From: Chryseobacterium takakiae
GTDB taxonomy: Bacteria; Bacteroidota; Bacteroidia; Flavobacteriales; Weeksellaceae
Assembly: GCF_900129385.1 (NCBI RefSeq)
Contig: NZ_FQVO01000015.1
Location: forward strand, 19,288 to 83,287
DNA length: 64,000 nt
Direction: 5' to 3'
The notes beneath the pieces are model-generated. The model worked only from the letters and a program-made list of their open reading frames with translations, was not told the origin of the DNA and did no database searches. Each line of letters starts with the position of its first letter. Within the stretch, counting starts at the first letter, position 1. This document shows, in pieces, positions 44,240 to 53,653 of this stretch. Made by a program: the position numbers and the translations under genes.

Positions 44240-46729
44240 ATGGAAAATTATGTGTTAGGGGAGCAAGGAAATTTCGCATTAGGTTTTAGGTTCCAGATGC
44301 CGGAGAAATATTCCCTGGGAGAGAATGATTTTGACTTATTAAATGATTACTGGAATAAGGCACTGAGAGATTTGCCAACCGGAACAATCTTTTTTAAGCA
44401 GGATATTTTTTCAGAAGATAAATTTGATGCAAAGCAATTTCCGACAAGAAATTTTTTAGAGCGAAAAACCAAGGAATATTTTGATGGGATGGACTACATT
44501 TCCCATCAAACGAATGTATTTTTTATCCTGCCCAACACTTCTATACAGTTGTCTAAATTAAAAAATCCTATCCGTCCGCCACAGAAACGAATGTTTGCGG
44601 AATTTGACGATAAGATTAAAAATTTTATTGCTTCGGTTGGCCAGGTAATAACTTATCTGCGGTCTGTTAAATTAAGTGGTAATAATCATTTTAAGATTCA
44701 ACCCCTTTCAAAGGAATATCTGAATACGTACTATGAATACATCAACAGTGGATTGAACAAGGATTATAGTGTAGATATCCGCAATGAATGGGATTTTTTG
44801 AAAATAGGAAGCAAATATGCGTCTATCCTTAAATTTCCGCAGGAAAACAAGTTTCCTGAGAAACTAAGATCCTGCAGAGCTGATGCCGACCTGAGTAATG
44901 ACAAAATCAAATTTTTCAGAAATTACGGTGATAATTTCAGCCATGATTTAGGATTTACCCACATCTACAATCAAATAGCAGTACTGGATGATAACAAGTA
45001 TCACTACAACCAGGCCCAGAAGAATCATGACGACCTGTATAAGTTCAGGAGGTTTGATAAGACGAATGAATATTGGGCTGAACAGACGGGTGATATGCTT
45101 AAAGAAATGGCAAAACATTCTGATACGGAGAGAATTGTCCGGGCACATAATAACATCGTAATTTTTGCCAATACTGAAAATGATCTTAATAACAGAATTG
45201 ATACTGTTACTGAACGCTTTAAAGATATTGATATTAAGCCAGAAAGGCCTTTCGGGGATAACCTTACCGCCTTATATGAATTTTCCTATCCATTAAATTC
45301 ACATTTATTTGTTGATGATCATTATTACATTGCCAATTTAGAAGTGTTTTCGTCTTTTCTTACCTGTACAGGAAAATATAACAATGACAAGGAGGGCTTA
45401 AGACTCAATTCAAGATTGGCCGGGATGGTTCCGGTAACCGTGGATGTTTGGGATGAAGATAAAAATTATGTTGACGCAAGAAACTTTTTTATACTGTCGC
45501 CAACAGGCGGTGGAAAGTCTTTTACAGCCAATCATATCATTTCACACCATTATTCAGATGGAGCGAAACAGGTCATTATTGATTTAGGGGGTTCTTACAG
45601 AAAACTCGAAGCCTTATTCCCTAATGATATTGCCTACATCACCTACAAAGAAGGAGATAATTTAGGGGTTAACCCTTTCGAATTGCGGTCAAATGAAATC
45701 CTGACTACTGCCAAAATCGATGAATTGGTCGAATTCATCGGGGTACACTTCCGCAGGGATGGAACATTGTCAGAACAGGAAAGAGCTGTCCTGAGAAGAG
45801 TGGTAGAATTGTATTATAAGAACATCAAAAGAGGACATTCCCTGCCTTCGTTTATCAATTCATTCATCATCGACAAGAACGATATCATAGAACATCTTGA
45901 AATACAAAAGGAATTCTTTAATGCAGATGAATTTGTATTGCTCATGAGTGAATTTGTGGATGGCGGAGCTTACTCCTTTTTATATGACGAGAGTAAACCA
46001 ACGTTTGGAACTGAATTGTACGAGAAAAACATTATTGTCTTTGAGTTGGATGCTATCCGGGGAAATAAATTATTGCTGTCTATCATGCTGCAGCTTATTT
46101 CGACTACGATTGATAAAATGATCTGGCAGGACAAATCTACCCGGGGCGTGATTCTATTTGATGAAGTTGCGGAGCAATTAAAATGGGCTGGAATGTTACG
46201 GCGAATCCAATGGTTTTACCAGGCTATCAGGAAGCAGAACGGGAGTATTGGAATTGTATTGCAATCCATTGCCCAGCTACCTAAAAATGAACTTTCTGAT
46301 GCTATTATTGACAATACTCAGATCTTATATGTTTTGGGAGCCAAAGACTATAAAGCCATACAGGAAAGGTTTAATCTTTCAGATCACGCCTATTACCAAA
46401 TGTCTTCAATTAAAAAGAATTTCAGCGGAGAAAGGAAATATTCACAATTGTTCCTGCTTCGTGGCGACACGCACCAGGTTTATAACCTGGAGGTTCCCCC
46501 GGAGGTTTTTTGGGCCTACCAAACCGACGGAGCCATGAACACTCTGCTGATGAAAGCTTATGATATCACAAAAGATATGGAAACAGCCATTAAGATTATG
46601 ATTGAAAATCAGCCAAAATTTGAGCAGATCAGAGACGATTTAAAGGGAAGAAAAATAGACGAGGAAGAATCCATCAATATTATTAAAAGAATTACAAAAA
46701 ATTATGAATATGAAAAAGAAACTTTTTAA
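44240..46729 (+). CDS. traG: Conjugation ATPase TraG (VirB4-like)
   Basis: 829 residues. Walker A LSPTGGGKSFTANHI near residue 420 and Walker B GVILFDEVAEQL near 636 define the VirB4 ATPase. The N-terminal ~400 residues form the membrane- and partner-binding domain. It powers pilus or channel assembly. Its 3' end overlaps the next gene by 26 bp. Confidence 0.9.
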   Translation: MENYVLGEQGNFALGFRFQMPEKYSLGENDFDLLNDYWNKALRDLPTGTIFFKQDIFSEDKFDAKQFPTRNFLERKTKEYFDGMDYISHQTNVFFILPNTSIQLSKLKNPIRPPQKRMFAEFDDKIKNFIASVGQVITYLRSVKLSGNNHFKIQPLSKEYLNTYYEYINSGLNKDYSVDIRNEWDFLKIGSKYASILKFPQENKFPEKLRSCRADADLSNDKIKFFRNYGDNFSHDLGFTHIYNQIAVLDDNKYHYNQAQKNHDDLYKFRRFDKTNEYWAEQTGDMLKEMAKHSDTERIVRAHNNIVIFANTENDLNNRIDTVTERFKDIDIKPERPFGDNLTALYEFSYPLNSHLFVDDHYYIANLEVFSSFLTCTGKYNNDKEGLRLNSRLAGMVPVTVDVWDEDKNYVDARNFFILSPTGGGKSFTANHIISHHYSDGAKQVIIDLGGSYRKLEALFPNDIAYITYKEGDNLGVNPFELRSNEILTTAKIDELVEFIGVHFRRDGTLSEQERAVLRRVVELYYKNIKRGHSLPSFINSFIIDKNDIIEHLEIQKEFFNADEFVLLMSEFVDGGAYSFLYDESKPTFGTELYEKNIIVFELDAIRGNKLLLSIMLQLISTTIDKMIWQDKSTRGVILFDEVAEQLKWAGMLRRIQWFYQAIRKQNGSIGIVLQSIAQLPKNELSDAIIDNTQILYVLGAKDYKAIQERFNLSDHAYYQMSSIKKNFSGERKYSQLFLLRGDTHQVYNLEVPPEVFWAYQTDGAMNTLLMKAYDITKDMETAIKIMIENQPKFEQIRDDLKGRKIDEEESINIIKRITKNYEYEKETF

Positions 46730-47210
46730 TCTGGTTTTGATCTTACTGCCGTTTTTGGGTTTTGCCCAAATCGGAGGGAGCGTTGTGTTTGACCCTACCC
46801 AGGCATCAAACATGAGTACTCAGATTGCCAATACTACCCAGCAGATCGGCCAGTTGGAAAAATCGTTGGAATATATGAAGAAGGCATCTGAGACCCTGAA
46901 TAAAGTAAACGGGTACGTACGTGATGTATCTACTGTTACGGAAATAACTAATATGTACAAAGAATCTGTTTCCATCGCTTCAAGAGTTCGTACGGATGCC
47001 CAGAGGATTAAAAATCCCAACACAAGAAAAAGAGTGTTAACAAACGTTTCGCAACTCCTAACATCGCTTACGTCCGGAGTTGCTTTTGTAAACAAGATTC
47101 TCACGAACGATTTTTTTAAAATGACTGATAAGGAGAGGCTTGAACTGCTTAATACTGAGCGTAGAAAGATACTAATTAAGAAATCAAAGTTAACCTCTTA
47201 TCTCAATTAA
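46704..47210 (+). CDS. TraI-like periplasmic transfer protein (VirB5/TrbJ-like)
   Basis: 168 residues with a signal peptide (LVLILLPFLGFAQ). The mature part is a long helical domain (NMSTQIANTTQQIGQLEKSL, MKKASETLNKVNGYVRD) as in VirB5/TrbJ proteins and Bacteroidetes TraI (DUF4141). It overlaps traG by 26 bp; a second ATG at 46710 is equally possible. It probably sits at the pilus tip or in the periplasm. Confidence 0.65.
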   Translation: MNMKKKLFNLVLILLPFLGFAQIGGSVVFDPTQASNMSTQIANTTQQIGQLEKSLEYMKKASETLNKVNGYVRDVSTVTEITNMYKESVSIASRVRTDAQRIKNPNTRKRVLTNVSQLLTSLTSGVAFVNKILTNDFFKMTDKERLELLNTERRKILIKKSKLTSYLN

Positions 47211-47211
47211 A

Positions 47212-48024
47212 ATGGACTTTGCATTTATAAATGAACTGACTAAGCAGCTATCAAACTCTAATATTTTTCTCTATTCATTTTCAGGAGCAAAAGTGTTGGC
47301 CTTTGCCTTACTGATGTTTAAAATATTAGAAGCTTTTACCAAAGATTTTGATAGCAAAGACCCCAAAGTTGGCAATATAATGACTCTTTTCGGGTACGGA
47401 TTAATCGTAATGAGTTCTGATTGGATTATGTTATCCATTGAAAATGTTTTTGCTTCTGTAGATACTACTATGGACGCCACTTCATCTGATTTATTTGAGA
47501 ATCTGAACAACCAAGTCTCTACAAAATTGGATAATATTTTCGCAGGGTGTGAGGATGTTTTTGACTATATGGGAGCTTTTTTCGCCAATATTATCATTAT
47601 TGTTACCCTGCTATTCACCTGGTTAATAGGTGGATTATGCAAATTGGCAGATATGAGTATTACAGCTGCATACTTGATTCAGCGGGTATTTATATTAAAA
47701 TTATTGCAGTTCCTGTTTCCTTTGGCCGTAGCATTCTCAACCTATAGTGAAACCAGTAAACTTTTCTCAGGATGGATATTGAGATACATCGGGATTTTTA
47801 TCCTGGGTATCGGCTACATCGGAATCATCAATATTACCGAATTGCTGCAATCAACTATTCTTGCGCAATTTGATACCGGAGGGGGAAATTATGGAATGAT
47901 GGGGAACACGGTAGACGGAACAGTTTTCAGTGCCGGAATCTTAGTGGCTATGATCGTCACCTTTACCGTTAAGATCAAACTTTTCGGAGTGGTTACAAGT
48001 TATATAACAGGAATGTTTCAATAA
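47212..48024 (+). CDS. traJ: Conjugal transfer protein TraJ (VirB6-like)
   Basis: 270 residues with about six membrane helices (FFANIIIIVTLLFTWLIGGL, LLQFLFPLAVAFSTY, YIGIFILGIGYIGIINI). Polytopic, located between the VirB5-like and VirB8-like genes as TraJ is in Bacteroides elements. It forms part of the inner membrane channel. Confidence 0.75.
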   Translation: MDFAFINELTKQLSNSNIFLYSFSGAKVLAFALLMFKILEAFTKDFDSKDPKVGNIMTLFGYGLIVMSSDWIMLSIENVFASVDTTMDATSSDLFENLNNQVSTKLDNIFAGCEDVFDYMGAFFANIIIIVTLLFTWLIGGLCKLADMSITAAYLIQRVFILKLLQFLFPLAVAFSTYSETSKLFSGWILRYIGIFILGIGYIGIINITELLQSTILAQFDTGGGNYGMMGNTVDGTVFSAGILVAMIVTFTVKIKLFGVVTSYITGMFQ

Positions 48025-48030
48025 TTAAAT

Positions 48031-48714
48031 ATGAAAACAGGAGAAGATTTTTTTACGGTTTTAAAGAAAAACAATACTACCGTTTGGGTAGTTGGGTTTG
48101 TGGCCATACTAAGCATTTTAGGCTCGCTTTTCTTTGCTTTTACAGTATATAAAGACAGCACCAATAATATTTACAGCATCAATGAAAAAGGAGAACTCAT
48201 TCCTTTAAAAAAATTGGAAATACAGAATGCTGAATTGATTCAGGCCAAGGCTAATCTTGAGCTTTTTGTAGATCAATATTATAATCTAGACGCATTTTCC
48301 ATGAAGCGAAAACGGGAGCGTGTTTTATGGTTAGTTGGAGATCAGCCGACAATAATAATTAAAGACCGGGCGAACAAAGGCTATTTTGATGAATTTTTAT
48401 CCATAGCCGGACTTACTCAAAATGCTGAAATTCTGCAACAAACTTTAAAAATAACTAAAGAAGTGCCTTATACTGCAGAGTTTGTCGTAAGAATCCAAAG
48501 AGTTAATGGAGGGGTATCGGAATTTTATAACAGTACGATAAAATTGAAAATGGAGAGAGTAAATAGAAATTTTCCTTATAACCCTTATGGATTGTTGATC
48601 ACCCAATTTTCCGAAAGTCTGCAAAAAGTAGATGTAAAGTCAGAACCTGCCGTAGAAGAAATTAAAGCGTCAGAGGAAGAAACCAACCAAAACCCTAAAG
48701 AAAATGGAAAGTAA
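48031..48714 (+). CDS. traK: Conjugal transfer protein TraK (VirB8-like)
   Basis: 227 residues. A short cytoplasmic N-terminus, one membrane helix (WVVGFVAILSILGSLFFAF), then a periplasmic NTF2-like domain. Typical TraK/VirB8 topology. The C-terminal tail is Glu-rich. Its 3' end overlaps traM by 11 bp. It acts as scaffold between inner membrane and core complex. Confidence 0.82.
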   Translation: MKTGEDFFTVLKKNNTTVWVVGFVAILSILGSLFFAFTVYKDSTNNIYSINEKGELIPLKKLEIQNAELIQAKANLELFVDQYYNLDAFSMKRKRERVLWLVGDQPTIIIKDRANKGYFDEFLSIAGLTQNAEILQQTLKITKEVPYTAEFVVRIQRVNGGVSEFYNSTIKLKMERVNRNFPYNPYGLLITQFSESLQKVDVKSEPAVEEIKASEEETNQNPKENGK

Positions 48715-49780
48715 AACGGAAAATATTAAGAAAAAGAGCAAGTTTGATCTGAAAAATATTTCTACGGAAGATAGAAACAAATATTTTGCTTATGGAGTTT
48801 TTGGCCTTGCCATCTGCGGAATTCTAGCCTATGGAATTTCCAATTATACTTCGGATGATACAACAGAAGAAGTGGTAGAGTTCAGTAATCCGGAAGCTGA
48901 ACAAAGTAAGTACAATTCAAAGTTAGAAGCTATCAACCCGAAAAGTCCGCAGCAAACTTCAAATGCTTTAGAAAATACTTTTACACCCTCGGAAGAAACC
49001 CAGGCAAATACTGATGTTGATTTTCAAACTTTGGATAGGCAACTTTCAGAACTGGGGAGCGGAAAGAATGTAATTAATAATGAGCCCAAACCTACTCAAT
49101 CAGGAGCAACTTTAGGTCCATCCAATTCGCATGATGTATATGGAAATTATAGTATGTGGCAGGATAAGGAGCCTTCAAACAGTAAAATTGGGTATTCTTC
49201 AAAGAAAAATACAGTATCGTCATCACCATCACTCAGTTCAACATCTAAGCCGTCTTATTCAGAAGTTACCAGTTATCAGCCGGAGCAGACCTATAAAGAG
49301 CCTTCGTTTTCAACGTATACAGAAAAGCAGCCTGTCAGTATAGCCCAGGTAAAATCAAAGCTTATTTCACAAGGTGAGGCATCAAATAACAGAAGTATTT
49401 CTTTTGTGATTTTAGAAAATTTCATTTTGAAAGGTGAGACTATTTCTAAAGGAAAATCATATGCAGTCGGTTCTATTCAATTGGAAAATAATAGGATATA
49501 TGCTAAAATACATACCATTAGGGCAAATGGTAAAATGTATAACGTTTCCGGAAAAATCGTAGGATATGACGGAGAGGACGGTTTGCCATTGTCTGTAAAT
49601 GAAGGAAATGGAGGAACCAATGCCGGAGAAGTTTTAAAAGATGAAGCCGGACGGTTAATAAATAGTGTGCCCGTTGTCGGCGGTATGATCAGCAGGGCAA
49701 CGAGTGGAGGAACAAGAAATAAATCGAACAAAATCTCCCTTTCAGGGAATATCGAATGCCAAATAATAATTTATAAATAA
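48704..49780 (+). CDS. traM: Conjugal transfer protein TraM (VirB10-like)
   Basis: 358 residues. One N-terminal membrane helix (YFAYGVFGLAICGILAYGIS), a long Ser/Pro-rich periplasmic linker (~50-220), and a C-terminal TrbI/VirB10-like beta domain (VKSKLISQGEASNNRSISFV, ILKGETISKGKSYAV). It spans the periplasm and couples ATP hydrolysis to the outer membrane gate. Confidence 0.85.
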   Translation: MESKTENIKKKSKFDLKNISTEDRNKYFAYGVFGLAICGILAYGISNYTSDDTTEEVVEFSNPEAEQSKYNSKLEAINPKSPQQTSNALENTFTPSEETQANTDVDFQTLDRQLSELGSGKNVINNEPKPTQSGATLGPSNSHDVYGNYSMWQDKEPSNSKIGYSSKKNTVSSSPSLSSTSKPSYSEVTSYQPEQTYKEPSFSTYTEKQPVSIAQVKSKLISQGEASNNRSISFVILENFILKGETISKGKSYAVGSIQLENNRIYAKIHTIRANGKMYNVSGKIVGYDGEDGLPLSVNEGNGGTNAGEVLKDEAGRLINSVPVVGGMISRATSGGTRNKSNKISLSGNIECQIIIYK

Positions 49781-49787
49781 TAACAAG

Positions 49788-50465
49788 ATGAGAAAGTTTG
49801 CAATTTCAATTTTCATTGTAGGTAGTGTTTTATGCTACTCTCAAACGAAAAGGAAAAAAAGCTACAAAAAGCCTATAAAGAAGACTTATGTAAAGAAAAA
49901 GGCTACTACTAAACCTGTCGCCACTGCTGTAATAGATATACCAGTACAGGAAGAAGTACAACCCGAAATAGTTACAGAACCAGCAGTCGTTGAAGAACCA
50001 AATGTAGCTGTCGTTACAGCTGAGAAATCGGATTATGAAAAAACAGCAGAAAAGCTGTTGAAACAAAAAGGATGGATTAATAATAGAAATTCATTCTTAA
50101 TACGGGGCGTTGAAGGATTTGTAAAGGGTGTTTATTCAGGAAACGGAAAGATTTTCGTAATGCTTGAAGTCTCAAACCGTAGTAATATTAATTATGATAT
50201 TCAAAATATTTCATTCATTACAAGTCCAATAAAAAAGAAAGGAATCGATTTCGATACCGAAGAAAAAATATTTCTACCGATCTGGTCAAACCAACCTGAT
50301 TGTATAGGAAAAAGAACAAAGCAAAAGTTGGTTTTTGTCTTCGATAAGTTCACCATTGGAGAAAACAAAACGCTTAATGTAGTTATTAATGAAAATGAAG
50401 GCGAACGAAACTTAAAACTTGAAATTAAGCCAGCTTATATTTTATCAGCTGAATATATCAACTAA
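49788..50465 (+). CDS. traN: Conjugal transfer protein TraN (DUF4138, VirB9-like), short form
   Basis: 225 residues. A signal peptide (ISIFIVGSVLCYSQ) is followed by a very Lys-rich stretch, a Val/Glu/Pro-rich linker, and the C-terminal DUF4138 domain (GVEGFVKGVYSGNGKIFVML, SNRSNINYDIQNISF). Usual TraN proteins have a longer N-terminal beta domain; here it seems to be replaced by the low-complexity linker. It should bind TraM and TraO in the outer membrane complex. Confidence 0.72.
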   Translation: MRKFAISIFIVGSVLCYSQTKRKKSYKKPIKKTYVKKKATTKPVATAVIDIPVQEEVQPEIVTEPAVVEEPNVAVVTAEKSDYEKTAEKLLKQKGWINNRNSFLIRGVEGFVKGVYSGNGKIFVMLEVSNRSNINYDIQNISFITSPIKKKGIDFDTEEKIFLPIWSNQPDCIGKRTKQKLVFVFDKFTIGENKTLNVVINENEGERNLKLEIKPAYILSAEYIN

Positions 50466-50476
50466 AAAATCACATT

Positions 50477-51049
50477 ATGGAAAGACGAATTTTAATAATA
50501 CTATTCCTTTTTGTAGAGCTTTGTTATAATGCCCAGGGAAGAAAGGCTAACCAATCAGGAGTTCACGCTCAGTATGGCTATATTGCTTCTAACGACACCA
50601 TAAAAAGAGGTTCTTTCATGGCCATTGCAGGATATAATCATGTTTTCGGAGATAAAGGATTTTTAGGCAAAGTAGAAGGTTTTTACCAAGATACAAAAGT
50701 GGGTTATACGGATGGTCAGGTTTTACCTTATCAAAAGTATGGACTTAACGTTTCGGCAGGCTATAGCTATGAAGGCTTATATCCTGTTTTTCTAAATGCT
50801 TATGTTGGAGCTTTTGGGGCCTATGAAAATGTAAATGATGGAAATCAGAAAGATCCGAAGTATAATGCTCAAATCCCGGCCAAGGTAAAAGGATTTGTGT
50901 ATGGACTTTCGGGATCTGCAGAAATTGAAGTAGTCCTGGCAAGAAAACTATCTCTATTAGTGAACTACACTCAGTTTTATGATCTTAAGAGTGATTTTTC
51001 AAAATCAAATTATGCCTTTTTTGGAGGAATCAAATATTACATCAAATAA
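50477..51049 (+). CDS. traO: Conjugal transfer protein TraO, outer membrane barrel
   Basis: 190 residues with a signal peptide (ILIILFLFVELCYNAQG) and an eight-strand-like beta-barrel pattern ending in a C-terminal aromatic strand (YAFFGGIKYYIK). Size, order after TraN and the GYNHVFGDKGFLG/YEGLYPVFLNAYVG phrases fit TraO. Confidence 0.78.
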   Translation: MERRILIILFLFVELCYNAQGRKANQSGVHAQYGYIASNDTIKRGSFMAIAGYNHVFGDKGFLGKVEGFYQDTKVGYTDGQVLPYQKYGLNVSAGYSYEGLYPVFLNAYVGAFGAYENVNDGNQKDPKYNAQIPAKVKGFVYGLSGSAEIEVVLARKLSLLVNYTQFYDLKSDFSKSNYAFFGGIKYYIK

Positions 51050-51060
51050 AATATAATATT

Positions 51061-52527
51061 ATGAAAAATTTATTGTATTTAATCATTGCTTTTTTCAGCA
51101 TAACACTGAGTTTAACTTCCTGCGAAGATGATGGAGAGTGGAACGATATCAATGGTGGGCAGTTCGGATTTAAAATCGAAAGAGACGATTATTTCATAGA
51201 AAAATCCGTAGGAGAAGCCAACCAAATGAAATATAATGTTGTAACTAACTATGACTTTGCATCAGTTCCAATAAAAATTAAATATACATCTTCTTTAAAT
51301 GGCACCCTTAAATTAGGCTCTGAGATCTTGCAGCCTAATACAGAATATGCGTTGACGACTAAAGAGAATATCTTAACGTATGTAGGAAACGTTGCGGGAA
51401 CCCATGAGGTAAAAGTTACAGCAATCAATGATAAAGGAGTTAGTAAGGAAGAAATTTTTAGCCTTAAATACGGAGTTTCTGAATTTACCCATACTTTCAC
51501 CGGAGGTACAGCAGATATTTATCAGTCAGATGAAACACCTTACTTGATGAAAATTGTTCCGAGTTCAGGCCAGCCCAATACAGGATATGAAATAAGATTC
51601 AATTCCTATAATGGAAACATCAAATTAAATGGAGTTGCTGTTCAGACAGGACAGTTTTATCCTTTGCCGAACATTGATAATTTTACTGTTATTCTTGCAA
51701 CAAACCAGGTAGGACAAGGAGCATTAGATTATACTATCAAGAATGCAACAGTTCAGTCGAACTATAATATTCAACAAACTGTAATTGCAAGAAAAATTGT
51801 TATTGAATCTATGAATATTAATTCTTTAAATGTCTTACCAAATACTCAAATGAGCTTAATCGGAGTTATCAAGAAAACGCCTGTTACTGCAAATACCACC
51901 ATCAAATATAAAACATGGATTAGTGCATCAAGCAATAATAATACAGGCGGTATTCAAAATACAAATAATGCTTATACTTCATATGCATTAGGAGCCAATG
52001 GTGCGTTTAATATTAATTTCAACGCAGTACAGACAGGAAATTATACCTATAATATCCAGGTACAGGACGAATACGGGAATGAAAGTGACGTGAAATCATT
52101 TAATGTTGTAGTAGCCCCCGAAATTACCTTTGTAGGTGCATTAGCAATGGAGGTTGATTACAGATATCAATTAACAGGATTTAGCGACGTTAAAACATAT
52201 CTGAAAGGGTTCAAACGATCATTTAAGGCTGTAGCCGGAGGAAATGCTACTATAATAAAAATAGAATATAATATTACTTTTAACCATGCGGGTCAGCTAG
52301 CTTATAATTACAATTTTTCAGAGAATGTAACCAATGGAACCAATACCTACGAAGTTACAGATGCTACATTTAGCACAGGTAACGTACAAATGGCTTATGT
52401 TTCATCAAATCAAATTGGAAATCCACCAATATCAAATTTACAGGGGAAAATAAAAGCCACTTCATCTACAGGGGCAGTACTTGAACAAACAATAACCCCT
52501 ACTTATACTTTCAATCAGGGACTATAA
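51061..52527 (+). CDS. traQ: Large TraQ-like lipoprotein (tandem DUF3872-like domains)
   Basis: 488 residues; TraQ proteins are normally ~150. The lipobox LTSC lies near residue 20. Residues ~35-140 form a TraQ-like beta domain (KYTSSLNGTLKLGSEILQPN). Residues ~145-245 repeat the same layout (RFNSYNGNIKLNGVAVQTGQ). More beta sandwich segments follow (YNIQVQDEYGNESDVK). It closes the tra operon before a terminator. It may be an outer membrane lipoprotein needed for mating contact; the extra domains are unusual. Confidence 0.65.
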   Translation: MKNLLYLIIAFFSITLSLTSCEDDGEWNDINGGQFGFKIERDDYFIEKSVGEANQMKYNVVTNYDFASVPIKIKYTSSLNGTLKLGSEILQPNTEYALTTKENILTYVGNVAGTHEVKVTAINDKGVSKEEIFSLKYGVSEFTHTFTGGTADIYQSDETPYLMKIVPSSGQPNTGYEIRFNSYNGNIKLNGVAVQTGQFYPLPNIDNFTVILATNQVGQGALDYTIKNATVQSNYNIQQTVIARKIVIESMNINSLNVLPNTQMSLIGVIKKTPVTANTTIKYKTWISASSNNNTGGIQNTNNAYTSYALGANGAFNINFNAVQTGNYTYNIQVQDEYGNESDVKSFNVVVAPEITFVGALAMEVDYRYQLTGFSDVKTYLKGFKRSFKAVAGGNATIIKIEYNITFNHAGQLAYNYNFSENVTNGTNTYEVTDATFSTGNVQMAYVSSNQIGNPPISNLQGKIKATSSTGAVLEQTITPTYTFNQGL

Positions 52528-52548
52528 TCCACTGCTTTTGAATAGTAG

Positions 52549-52577
52549 AGGCTGTTGCATTTTGTGACAGCCTTTTT
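52549..52577 (+). terminator. Terminator of the tra operon
   Basis: GGCTGT ... ACAGCC stem followed by TTTTT. Confidence 0.8.
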
Positions 52578-52693
52578 ATTTATTATTAAAATTAGAATAC
52601 ATCTATTTGGCACCGGTAGAAAAGTGCCAATTATTAAAGTTAATTTTTTTAATAAAATGTACCAATTTATTATCCTAGATGAAACTTAAACCA

Positions 52694-52865
52694 ATGAAAA
52701 CAACATTAATCACAGTAATGATTATGGTATCCAGCGATAGTCAATTTTTCGGCCAGTTTAGTTATAGAAGCAGTATCTGAAAATATTTTGCCCAAATATG
52801 AAAATCAATTCACAGAATATCAACATTTATTAAAAAACATTGATAAATATTTAAATATAGAGTGA
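52694..52865 (+). pseudogene. Small exported protein, frameshifted
   Basis: The first frame gives a signal-peptide-like start (MKTTLITVMIMVSSDSQFFG) and soon stops. One frame over, the sequence continues as LVIEAVSENILPKYENQFTE... to a TGA at 52865. Removing one T from the TTT at ~52760 would join them into a ~57-residue exported protein. It is either a recent pseudogene or a sequencing error. Confidence 0.4.
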
Positions 52866-52879
52866 GCATTGTATTATTC

Positions 52880-53032
52880 TTAATCCGATGCTTTAAAAAT
52901 AAAATAATTTGGTATTTGAACTTCTACTCTCTTTTTCAATGTTACTGAGTACATAATTACGGCTGCTAATACAAGTAGCGTTCCCACTATTACGACAGGG
53001 TGGGGTTTGAATTGTTTAATAAAATCTTTCAT
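52880..53032 (-). CDS. 50-residue single-span membrane peptide
   Basis: Start taken at ATG 53032 (MKDFIKQFKPHPVVIVGTLL). An upstream TTG at 53074 would add 14 residues. One hydrophobic span (VVIVGTLLVLAAVIMYSVTL) is followed by KKR and a short polar tail. It is one of several tiny membrane peptides on the minus strand in the non-coding zones of this element. Unknown function. Confidence 0.5.
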   Translation of the reverse strand: MKDFIKQFKPHPVVIVGTLLVLAAVIMYSVTLKKRVEVQIPNYFIFKASD

Positions 53033-53351
53033 ATTATATAATTTCTTTTTTAATAAATAGTTCCATTTTTCCAAAAGTACAATCAGCTTTTACGAAAATC
53101 GTTTTTGCTTAATTTCTTCCAGAACAAATAGAAAAAAACTTCAGCTCTTTCGAAAGGACACCTTTTTTCACTTCTCTTTAAATACCATGAATAAAGGATT
53201 TGCAAGTATATTGCATAGTTTCTAATAAAGTTGTGACGCACTCAAAGCATAGTCATGAGTTATAGATAAATTTTCAAATTATAGCCTGCTCCGCAAGATA
53301 TCTCCACCTTTGAAACGTCTGTTATATTAAAAATATCTTGATGTATAACAC

Positions 53352-53381
53352 AAAAAAAAGCCCCTCGCTTAGCGAGAGACT
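53352..53381 (-). terminator. Minus-strand terminator, copy 2 of a duplicated element
   Basis: AGTCTCTCGC-TAA-GCGAGGGGCT (10-bp stem) then TTTTTTT on the minus strand. It matches 27983-28011, and the upstream ~20 bases (TTCGTTACGAAGACAAAG) match too. Confidence 0.75.
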
Positions 53382-53529
53382 TTGTCTTCGTAACGAAAGT
53401 ACGAAATCATCCAATACGAACCAAAAGCATTGATTTTAAAATTAAATCCCACTATAACACTAATTAACTCTTCTCTACTTTTTGCTTATGTTCTAATACC
53501 TTCAAGAGAATATTTTTTCACTTTTAATA

Positions 53530-53557
53530 AAAAAGAGTAGTAGAACTACTCTTTCTT
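53530..53557. terminator. Bidirectional terminator holding a stop codon
   Basis: AAAGAGTAGT-AGA-ACTACTCTTT with T-rich tails on both strands. The TAG of the minus-strand peptide gene (53546-53548) is part of the stem. Confidence 0.75.
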
Positions 53558-53653
53558 CTCTTTTCTCAATTTAACAATAATAGTAATGAGTTCTACTACT
53601 TTCACTACTATATCTAATAGTTGATCAATTTGTTCTAAGCTGTTGTTTTGCAT
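53546..53653 (-). CDS. 35-residue amphipathic/hydrophobic peptide
   Basis: Minus strand ATG 53653 to TAG inside the terminator. The sequence is MQNNSLEQIDQLLDIVVKVV, then a hydrophobic helix ELITIIVKL, and a strongly charged tail RKEKKE. Length, helix and tight terminator match small toxin peptides or membrane regulators. Codon positions show a clean heptad-like hydrophobic pattern, which argues that it is translated. Confidence 0.5.
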   Translation of the reverse strand: MQNNSLEQIDQLLDIVVKVVELITIIVKLRKEKKE

